A stretch of DNA of 64,000 bases from Puffinus mauretanicus. Lineage: Eukaryota > Chordata > Aves > Procellariiformes > Procellariidae. Location of the stretch: the NCBI GenBank assembly GCA_023333565.1, contig JAJKFH010002198.1, positions 682,001 through 746,000 on the forward strand, written 5' to 3'. Below, piece after piece: positions 52,337-61,242 of this stretch (position 1 is its first letter; every line of letters begins with the position of its first letter). The position numbers and the translations under genes were made by a program. The notes beneath the pieces were generated by a model. That model was given only the letters and a program-made list of their open reading frames with translations. It was not told the DNA's origin and did no database searches.

Positions 52337-55300
52337 AGTAACCTATGGCAATTATTAGTCTCTGCCTTCATCTTTTTCACTAAGAAGAATACCAGCAACA
52401 TATCTGAACCCTTGAGAATCCATGAAATGCAGCATTATGAGCTGCTGGTTCTTCACAAGTAGGAAGTGGCTTGGAAGTCTTATTTGTGTAAAGATGTGTC
52501 ACCATTGCCTAATTGCAATATATGCAGGGTTGAATTTGTGATAGAACATCTTACCATGTGATTTCAGGAGTAAGCAAAGCACAGATACACTAGCACATCA
52601 ATTGGATGTGTCATGATGAAGTGTCCATCTTCAATTGTGAGTCTACTGAATGATTGGTGAGACCTTGTTTGACATTACCAGTCTCCCTTCCTCTCACTGG
52701 TAATCAGAGAAGACTATTCATTGTAGACAGGAGTTTGAGATCTCTTTTTCCTGGGCTTACCCTTGTGGTTTTTTTTAGTTTCTTTTTTTTCCCCCTCTGT
52801 TTTGGATAGGAAGTCAAGGAAGCAAGAAAAAAAAAGGATTGGCCAAAGTTTACTGAGGCAAAGAAAGCACTGGGGGGCGGGGGGCAAGGTGGGGAACAGA
52901 ACAGGAAGGCAGTCTTAGAATCCATCTCTTTAGAGCTGTGGAAGGGGAATTTTAATTTGGAGTTGTGTCTCACTATCTGAAGTGATAGATCATCTAAAGC
53001 TCTCCATATATAATGGCTTTTGAAAAGTAAAAGACTTTAATTCTTCCTGCCCATTACCTTACAGGCAAGTATAGAAATCTTTCTGAATATATCCTTGACG
53101 GAAGGTAATTTTCAGAACAGTGCTTTTTTCAGGTAGCTGTTCTTCAAGGGATGAAGAAATTTTCACTTCAGAGGTTTGTGGTCTCACAATAACCTGAGGG
53201 TGATTCAGGAACAGAGGTTTCTGGTTTTTTGACTTAGAGAAGAATAACAACAAAGAGATTGTGCTTAGTTAGTGTTTTAATGTGTCTAATTCACTTGATA
53301 AATGTTGATTATTTATTTGTTGTTGCAAAAGCTACAGATACTTAATACAGCACTGTTTACTTGACATTTTTCTATGGCTTTTGGGATGGCTATTACTAAA
53401 AATGAAAGGCACAAAGGACAAAATAAAATTGTAGATATGCATAATTCTCACCAACCTCTTTATTTAGATTGTTTTATGTCTAGAGGGGTTTGGTACATTT
53501 ACACTCTCTTCTCATCTCAAGTCATGAAGCAGATATGCACCTTTGGATTAAATTCAATTACAACAGTCATCTTTTCTCTGAAAAGCCAGATGAGCTTTTC
53601 TAAGATGATAATGGCATTATAATGAGAAGTACCAGCATTTGCTAGGGAGCACATTAATACCCACATCCTTGATAGCAACTCAGTAAGTCAAATTGTTGCA
53701 ACTTCTTTGTTAGCTAGAGATCTGATTACATGAAAGAAAATACATTCTAGAAGAAAAATACAAAAAATCCACAAAGAAAATATTAGCGCTACTTTCTATA
53801 TCTTGATGTCTAACTGAAGGCACCAAAATCCATGTCTGGGAGCTGAAATATATGATGGAAATGTCAGAGGTGGCCCTATATGTGTGTAAATATGAATGCA
53901 AGTGTTTGATTCCCATCTTAATTACGTACATTTGAAAATTTCAGCCAACACTTGCAATCAACTATTCAACCAGTTCTGTATCTGACATTGGATATTCTAC
54001 AGCACTGCCAATTAAATCATGAAGGTCAGCCAAAATAGAGCTCGAGAAGTACCTTCACAATTAATCATGGCAATTTACTTAATTCAGTTCTGCCTCACAC
54101 ATTTAGGCACTTTGGGAAATTAATAGCTTTGCTGATTAGTGTAATAGAAATTGAAAAAATAGGTGTCTATTTTATCTTTGATATGTCTCTGCTAACATTC
54201 ATTATATTGTTTAAAGCCTATAGATATTTAAATACCACATGAATAAATAGTCTCTTCTCACATGCACATTATTTGGCTTATGCTGTCTGCAAAGGTTTAT
54301 TGAGAATAAATTATGGAAGTAGGGTGGATTTCTATCAAGTCATGTAATCATATTAGGGAAATATATTTCTTTCAGTAGATACTCATATGAGGTCTTGTCA
54401 GAGACAATTCTGTACAGAGGTAGTCCTCTAAAAGTCATGATGCTTCAGAAGATGCATGTTAACAACATAAGATAACTAGTTTCTCGATTAGGTGACTTCA
54501 GGGTGCTTGCTCTTTCAGTACTGCAAAGCAGAGTGATATCAGGATAAAACAAGAACTGTGACTATTACCTCACAACCCTCAGCAAAAAGCTGACATGCAC
54601 TTGTATTTAATTACCAGTCAGGTTGCACCTTTTAGCACTACCATCCCTGTTGGTACATTACTCATTTTGTAGCTCCACCTGTGCTCAATTAGGCCTGGCT
54701 GTCCTTGAAGATTCCCAGTCCCAAAGCCTCTAGACTTGCAGGGATAAATCAGCTCTTAAAAACATTGCTTGTCTGTACTGAGTAATGCTTGGTTAATAGG
54801 AACAAAAGCAGCCAGAGAACTGAAGAATCACAGTAATGGCTATCAGAAAGGCAGTGTTTGCCTATAAAAATAAGCACTGCAACTCAAGTTTAAAATAATG
54901 TCTACCTTCTATTCTTCAAAACAATAATTGATCAAAGTTGGTAATCTGTTGTTAGAAGAGTTTTAAGCAGATGTGCTTCCAGGTTGACTTTCCCAGTCAG
55001 TGGGATTTCCCTGACTAAAGGTACATACAATTTCCTTATTCTTTTTCTATATTTTACTTGGAAAAAACTTTAAAAGTAAGTTAGAAGAGTATGGGCTCTG
55101 TTCCATAAAGAATGTGAGTGGTTGTGTGGGATAAGTTATCATCCACATAAAGACAAATTGAATGCTGAATGCTACTGAAACAGAATGGTTGATTTTTATA
55201 CTCACTTAAGCTTTTAGATTTTCTGAGATTTCAGAGGCAATGGCTTAGCGGTCTCTCATTGTTAAAAACTTGCATCTTAACGGTAGTCTGAATCTCTCAA

Positions 55301-57423
55301 TTATTTGCTTATAGATTTTGGCTGTTGTTTTGCCTTTGTCGCTCTTTTAGACTATTCTAGTTTTTAAAGTTTTATTCCCTGTGTAGATGCTTATAGACTC
55401 TGGTTATATCATCTCTTACTAACAATTTTATACAAATTGAATGGACTTCTTTACAGTTGTAGGTCTGAAGCAGATTTCCATTCAGTTTTTCACTGGTACA
55501 AATGAAAAATGTAAGATACAAACCAACCAAAGTCAAGCCCTGTGAAGTGTAAAAATGTCTAGGTATAGTGAGATACTGACCTTGCAACACTTTTCACTGT
55601 TAACTCCCTTTGAAATTTTATCCACAGTTGGGTAGCTCCATCTATGTCTTGTATATTACTACACCAAGTGTGCTTTTGAACATCCACATCTAAGTGCAGC
55701 ATGGGGTACAGTCCCAGTGCCCACGAGCTGCTTCTCTGCTCCTGATATCCACAGAAAGGAAAGGCAGGCACGCAGGCCACATGGGAGTGTCAGCATACTC
55801 CAAATAGGTGACAGATGTGGATGATCACAGCGCACACCATGTTTGCTTCCCAAGGGCAAATAGCAGCTCCAGCTTATTTTATTGTTTTCTTGACAGATGG
55901 TATAAATACCATTAACTGACAACTGTTGGCCAGTGTTGTATTTTGAAACTGGAGATGACTTTTTATTTTACCACACAGCCGTGGCTCCACTGTTCAGTCA
56001 AGCAGGATCCAACTACTAATCTGAAGTTAATAAAACTCAGGAACTTTAGTAGATATTGTGATGAACTGAAGCCAATTATGGGCAATCTTGGGTCAAAACC
56101 TAAACAGTCATAGGCTTTCTTATGACTACAGGACAAAGTAATGAGTTTTGCAAGGTTTGCAAAATTAGAGTACAAACCTATGAGGATCATATATTGTGGA
56201 CAATATAGTATGTTTACATGAAAGTGAATGTCCGGAAACAAGTAAGTTTTTGCCCAGTTTAAGTTGTGATATCAACATGATAATTAGTGACTTCCAAGGA
56301 TATTAGAGGGTGGATAGGATCTAGTATCTCTTTTAAAATTAATATTTATGTGACTGAAGTGTTCCATTTATATTCTATACTCCTTTTTACATACCTCTAC
56401 AGTCTGTTTTATCACAGTTAAATCATTTTACATGATTCTCCTATTTCAGCCACTTTGAAATAAAGCAGCATGACAAAACTTTTGATCATTTTCTGTGCTT
56501 ATCTTCCTTCTTAAAATGTATGCACATGCCATTTAATATCAGTAGACCATATTGTGTCATCAGACGTTAAGCAGAACTTCTGATTGAAATCAATAGGGAG
56601 CATACTTAAATGTTGATGACATAATATTACTCGCTGAAACTAGCAAAAAGTTAGACTAGCACATCATATGTGAGCATGATTAGTTTTATGTTAGTATTGC
56701 AGTTAAATGTACTGTGGCATGAATGTTAACAATGAAACAGATAATTGGAATTTTATACCTATATTTTGAAAAGCAATTGTGAAATGACTATCTCATGTCA
56801 TGATTGTAAAACTTATAAAGTGCACTAACCAGATAAAGTCAGGAATTAAGACTCTAGGGTTTTGCACAGTTACCACTGTATTCATGCTTTTGCTGGTTTG
56901 TTCTTCAAATAAGAAAGGCCTCTCATGAAAATGTGAATAAGCGACATGTAGTTGTACATATGTGCACATGTATATTCATTGGATAATATAAATAAGGGTG
57001 GAAGAGTATCAAGATATTATCTCATTGACCCTCCCCAGCCTGACATAATTTCTGAATGATTATACAACCATTTTCAAAATGATAGGGTTTCCTCAACCAG
57101 GCAATTGTTTAGACCCTGGCTCTCCTATTAGAAGGTGTTTTCTAACACCTATTCTGAATATTTCTTGCTGTAATTTAAACCTATTATTTCTGTAAATCAT
57201 GTTCAGAGTAAACTTGCAGAATGTTTGTTCCTGTCTTTTCTAAAATACTAGGTATTTGATAAATATATTTATATTTGCTCATTTTTCTCTCTGTAGACCA
57301 GACTGACTCATTTCTTTCCACTTTGTAGATAATTCTGGGACCCCAGATGATGTTTTTCTTTTCAGTTGTTCTGCATCTTCTGTGCATTACAATGCTCAAC
57401 AGTCAGCCTCATAATCCAGCTGG
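52337..57423. other. Unique AT-rich DNA, no gene recognised
   Basis: Five kilobases without a supported gene. A G-rich patch lies at 52872-52894. A cluster of minus-strand open frames (55372-56241, each under 93 codons, in several frames) was examined and lacks recognisable domains. A stretch at about 55360-55440 faintly recalls a CR1/L3 fragment but is not convincing. Confidence 0.55.
52872..52894 (+). other. G-rich patch, possible G-quadruplex
   Basis: Two G6 runs separated by one C, then CAAGGT and G4. Three strong runs plus a GG could support a G-quadruplex, though the standard four runs of three are not cleanly met. Confidence 0.35.
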
Positions 57424-57554
57424 GGCTTGTCGTGGTTTAACCCCAGCCAGCAACTAAGCACCACACAGCCGCTTGCTCACTCCCCCTCCAGTGGGATGGG
57501 GGAGAGAATCGGAAGGGTAAAAGCGACAAAACTCATGGGCTGAGATAAAGACAG

Positions 57555-57560
57555 TTTAAT
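57555..57560 (-). terminator. LTR poly(A) signal variant ATTAAA
   Basis: ATTAAA on the minus strand, at the matching position of the other family members. Confidence 0.55.
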
Positions 57561-57757
57561 AGGGAAAGCAAAAGCCGTGCACGCAAGCGAAGCAGAACAA
57601 GGGATTCATTCACTGCTTCCCATCGGCAGGCAGGTGTTCAGCCAACAGCAGGAAAGCAGGGCTCCATCACGCATAACGGTTACTTGGGAAGACAAAATGC
57701 CATCACTCCGAATATCCCCCCTTCCTTCTTTTTCCCCCAGCTTCTTATTGCTGAGCA

Positions 57758-57765
57758 TGACGTCA
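57758..57765. promoter_or_regulatory. Perfect CRE palindrome in LTR-2
   Basis: TGACGTCA, the consensus for CREB/ATF binding, 11 bp beyond the conserved 'tattccataccat' block read in LTR orientation. Its CpG is intact. Confidence 0.6.
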
Positions 57766-58024
57766 TATGGTATGGAATATCCCTTTGGTCAGCTGGGGTC
57801 AGCTGTCCTGCCTGTGTCCCCTCCCAACTTCTTGTGCACCCCCAGCCTACTCACTGGTGGGGTGGGGTGAGAGGCAGAAAAGGCCTTGGCTCTGTGTAAG
57901 CACTGCTCAGCAGTAATGAAAACATCCCTGTGTTATCAACACTGTTTCCAGCACAAATCCAAAACATAGCCCCATGCCAGTTACTATGAAGAAAATTAAC
58001 TCCATCCCAGTCAAAACCAGCACA

Positions 58025-58196
58025 GGCTTTACCAGCGTTGAGTGGAGTGAAATAAGTGATTTATAAGTGTTATAGACTAACTGGTAATAATTGTATGCAA
58101 TAATTTTTTTTTTCCACAGCATCGCATTGCTGTTGACATATGTTCAGTTTCTGAACTACAGTATGTCCCATGTCCTTTTTCAAGGAATGTTGTTTA
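58025..58196. other. Unique DNA between LTR-2 and LTR-3
   Basis: About 170 bp of AT-rich sequence with a T-rich run; no internal retroviral sequence, so the two LTRs are independent insertions. Confidence 0.7.
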
Positions 58197-58426
58197 CGTG
58201 GTGTCCTGGTTTCGGCTGGGATAGGGTTAAATTTCTTCCTAGTGCTGTGTTTTGGATTTAGTATGAGGAGAATGTTGATAACACACTGATGTTTTCAGTT
58301 GTTGCTAAATGCCCTCCTAGTCCAAGGACAGCTCCTGTGCCTACTGACTGAGCTAGGTACACAAGATGGGAGGGAACATAATCAGGACAGCCAGCCCAGC
58401 TGGCTAATGGGGTATTCCATACCATG

Positions 58427-58434
58427 TGACGTCA
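58427..58434. promoter_or_regulatory. Perfect CRE palindrome in LTR-3
   Basis: TGACGTCA eight bases upstream of a TATA-like box, the arrangement of a U3 core promoter. Binding is inferred from the consensus only. Confidence 0.6.
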
Positions 58435-58441
58435 TGCTCAG

Positions 58442-58448
58442 TATATGA
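58442..58448 (+). promoter_or_regulatory. TATA-like box in LTR-3
   Basis: TATATGA just downstream of the CRE, a weak match to TATAWAW. LTR-1 has an A-rich substitute here, and LTR-2/LTR-4 have GCAATAAGAAG instead. Confidence 0.4.
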
Positions 58449-58585
58449 ACGGTAGGCGTGATCCAGGAAGTACCGATCGCTACTTGGTTATCGGTCAGCG
58501 CGGGTGGTGAGCAATTGCATTGTGCATCACTCATTTTGTATATTCTATCATCATTATTATTATTATTTTCCCTTTTTTCTGTTCT

Positions 58586-58591
58586 ATTAAA
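58586..58591 (+). terminator. LTR poly(A) signal variant ATTAAA
   Basis: At the same place as in the other family members, followed by CTGTCTTTATCTCA. Confidence 0.55.
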
Positions 58592-58729
58592 CTGTCTTTA
58601 TCTCAACCCACGAGTTTTTCTCACTCTTACCCTTTCGATTCTCTCCCTGTCCCACTTGGGGGGCGGGGGGAGTGAGTGAGCGGCTGCATGGTATTTTGAC
58701 TGCCTGCCAGATTAAACCACGACACATGG

Positions 58730-60635
58730 TTTTCCTTCTTCAGAACTTGTGGAATAACATTCAACTAAACAATGAAGGAGGAAATTAGTGGACTGTTACC
58801 TCAGTCGCATTACATATTTTCATTTCTGCATTGGTAATGTATTTCAGAATTACTTTGTTCAAGGTCAGGGTGTCTGTGTCTTTGGACGTCTTCTGAGTAT
58901 TGGCTTCTCACTTTTTCTTCCTGTCCTTCTTTCTCCCTTCTTCCTAAAGCTGGGTATTTACTTTAAAGAACTTTCTAGCAGTGTAGTTTTGACCTTAATA
59001 CAACTTTTTATTGTTGGAATTTTACCTCAAGGCCTCAGTCAGAACTTTAATAAAGAAGATTTTAAACTGATAGAAAAGTTATTAAGTTTGTTTTAATTAT
59101 TTTCCCTAGGCAAAGTTTCTAAATGGATAGATTAGCTACAGGCTGATACAGAAAATGAGGTGTCCTTAAAAGAATGCAAAGCATGTCTATCTCAGGAAAG
59201 TGTTTGGATCAGAATAATCTATGCTGATTTACCTGACACGAACTCATGCAAACTGAAAGTAATAATCAATTACTCCATGTATAGATGAATGTGAAACTGT
59301 GCACAGATTTAAAGTAGCGTTGTATTTTCTACCACCGCAAGTGCTGATAGTCTGTAACCTACAGCAGTTTTAGAATGATAGGCAGTTCTTAATTGCATTT
59401 ATGATGTATGTTGGGAAGCAATAATTTAGCTGGAAAATACCATAGGCAATCTATTGATCTAATCAACTGAAGGAAATAGGCACATCTTTGAAATAAAACC
59501 AGTTATATCATGCTAGAATGTTGTCAGCTGAGGCAATTATTCTATCTTCTGATATTGCACAACTTGGTGTTCCCAACTTGGTAACAAGTAAACACATTTC
59601 ATTTAGAATTTAAGAAGGAAAATGAATCACTTACTAACTACAAAACAACACAGATAATATTATAAACACAAACCATCCAAAAATAGATGGAAAATCAAGC
59701 TTTCATGAGTTAGGAATATTAGAATACAGATTGCCCAGCCTTGTGCACAGCCACTTTGATTTCCAAGCTGCATTACAGCAATTAATATCATGGCACTTTC
59801 ACCTCTCTGACCTTGACACTTGTCTGACTTTGCTAATAGTGACACAGTGGATATATCTTAATAGTCAGACTTAACAGCGAGTAGCAGGTTTTTTTTCCTT
59901 CCTGACTTGCTGATTTTCTTCCTTGCCGTGGGATTTCATAAGTCAACTTATACCGCCTGAAATGGAGGCAGTAAGAATACTGATAACATTGCATATCACT
60001 CTCCCCTGCAGTGACAACACCTGTTTACTTTTCCATCCCTGCTGGCACTGTACTTTCCACTTTTAGATGCTATTAAGTCAGTGCTCTGTATCAAACCGCT
60101 TGGTGAGACTGAACTGGCTCCTCTGCTATACCTGGCAGATCTTCCCTGGTGTAAAGTTTAGACCAAGAGAGTGTTTTCCAACGGAGCAGACAGTGAGTTG
60201 AGAAGTCTTTTTCTTCCCCTACTTAGTATGCTGCATATCTATTCACCACAAAGTGATGAGCTGTATGTAATTGAAGTGTGCTAGGTGAGGATGATGTTGT
60301 AGGCCTGCTGAGAAGACTTTAGGGAACTCAGAATTGGAATAAATTCACTTGGAATGGATAAACAAGTGTAGAAGGAAAAAGAATTAGAGCTTCAAAAAAG
60401 CAAAAGTAAATCTCGTTTAGGATTCATATTGAAGATGGTTAATGATTTCTTTTTTAACTTATGCTCTTCTAAAGTGCAAAGTATATTTGCAAATATTATG
60501 AAATATGTTTTCAATTAATCTTTTTCCTTGATTGCCCCCTCTTTGAGGACATGTTTGTTTGTGCTCATTAGCCCTAAGTGAAATTCATAGTAGTCTCTAC
60601 ATTGTGTGGATGAGCCACTATGCCTGCAAATATAC
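58730..60635. other. Unique DNA between LTR-3 and LTR-4
   Basis: About 1.9 kb without a recognised gene or repeat. An open frame of 102 codons (58788-59096 plus) is leucine- and phenylalanine-rich but has no recognisable family and ordinary chance length. Confidence 0.55.
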
Positions 60636-60640
60636 ATGTG
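60636..60640. repeat. Left target-site duplication ATGTG
   Basis: Five bases identical to 61238-61242, flanking LTR-4 exactly. Confidence 0.85.
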
Positions 60641-60899
60641 TGTGCTGGTTTTGGCTGGGGTAGAGCTAATTTTGTTCATGGTAGCTGGTATGGGACTGTG
60701 TTTTGGATTTGTGCTGGAAACAGTGTCGATAACACAGGGATGTTTTCATTACTGCTGAGCAGTGCTTACACAGAGCCAAGGCCTTTTCTGCTTCTCACCC
60801 CACCCCACCAGCGAGTGGGCTGGGGGTGCACAAGAAGTTGGGAGGGGACACAGGCAGGACAGCTGACCCCAGCTGACCAAAGGGATATTCCATACCATA

Positions 60900-60907
60900 T
60901 GACGTCA
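60900..60907. promoter_or_regulatory. Perfect CRE palindrome in LTR-4
   Basis: TGACGTCA preceded by CATA and followed by TGCTCAGCAATAAG; the surrounding bases are identical to those in LTR-2. Confidence 0.6.
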
Positions 60908-61104
60908 TGCTCAGCAATAAGAAGCTGGGGGAAAAAGAAGGAAGGGGGGATATTCGGAGTGATGGCATTTTGTCTTCCCAAGTAACCGTTATGCGTGATG
61001 GAGCCCTGCTTTCCTGCTGTTGGCTGAACACCTGCCTGCCGATGGGAAGCAGTGAATGAATCCCTTGTTCTGCTTTGCTTGCGTGCACGGCTTTTACTTT
61101 CCCT

Positions 61105-61110
61105 ATTAAA
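61105..61110 (+). terminator. LTR poly(A) signal variant ATTAAA
   Basis: Variant hexamer about 130 bp before the 3' edge of LTR-4. Confidence 0.55.
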
Positions 61111-61237
61111 CTGTCTTTATCTCAGCCCATGAGTTTTGTCGCTTTTACCCTTCCGATTCTCTCCCCCATCCCACTGGAGGGGGAGTGAGCAAGCGGCTGT
61201 GTGGTGCTTAGTTGCTGGCTGGGGTTAAACCACAACA

Positions 61238-61242
61238 ATGTG
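61238..61242. repeat. Right target-site duplication ATGTG
   Basis: Matches 60636-60640 exactly. Confidence 0.85.

Larger units (their letters stand above)
57428..58024 (-). mobile_element. Solo LTR (LTR-2), 597 bp, inverted partner of LTR-4
   Basis: On the minus strand it starts TGTGCTGGTTTTGACTGG and ends GGTTAAACCACGACA. Flanks share GGCT (57424-57427 and 58025-58028), a 4-bp match where other copies show five, so one base may have changed. It contains the 'gggatattccatacca' block, a perfect CRE (57758-57765) and the poly(A) variant ATTAAA at 57555-57560 (minus). There is no retroviral body. Length is identical to the LTR at 60641. By eye the two differ at 17 sites, 10 of them in the first 64 bp. 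They lie in opposite orientation, so they are not the two ends of one provirus. Confidence 0.92.
58202..58724 (+). mobile_element. Solo LTR (LTR-3), 523 bp
   Basis: Starts TGTCCTGGTTTCGGCTGGG and ends GATTAAACCACGACA. Flanks are CGTGG (58197-58201) and CATGG (58725-58729), a 5-bp duplication with one change. It holds a perfect CRE at 58427-58434, a TATA-like TATATGA at 58442-58448, the block 'gtgagcaattgcattgtgca', an (ATT)n stretch, ATTAAA at 58586-58591 and a G-rich GGGGGGCGGGGGG near the end. The layout is that of LTR-1, not of the 597-bp pair, so it represents a second subfamily. No proviral body. Confidence 0.92.
60641..61237 (+). mobile_element. Solo LTR (LTR-4), 597 bp, perfect 5-bp duplication
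   Basis: Starts TGTGCTGGTTTTGGCTGGGG and ends GGTTAAACCACAACA, flanked by perfect ATGTG duplications, so both edges are defined to the base. It contains a perfect CRE (60900-60907) and ATTAAA (61105-61110), followed by 'ctgtctttatctcagccc'. No internal sequence remains, so it is a solo LTR. The flanking duplication is intact and the sequence is very close to LTR-2, implying fairly recent insertion. The 5-bp duplication argues against ERVK-type (usually 6 bp) and is compatible with an ERVL-like class; this is inference. Confidence 0.95.

Noticed and set aside
55372..56241. Cluster of four minus-strand open frames resembling a broken gene
   Set aside because: They lie in different frames, lack recognisable motifs and have ordinary lengths. 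The part near 55360-55440 faintly resembles a CR1/L3 piece but too weakly to list.
57577..57870. 97-codon frame antisense to LTR-2, nearly identical to one antisense to LTR-4 (60795-61088)
   Set aside because: The similarity follows from the near-identity of the two LTRs. It starts with a non-ATG codon and has no known domain, so there is no evidence of coding selection.
57428..61237. A single provirus bounded by LTR-2 and LTR-4
   Set aside because: The LTRs are in opposite orientation, have different flanking duplications, and the DNA between holds no gag, pol or env sequence that I can recognise.
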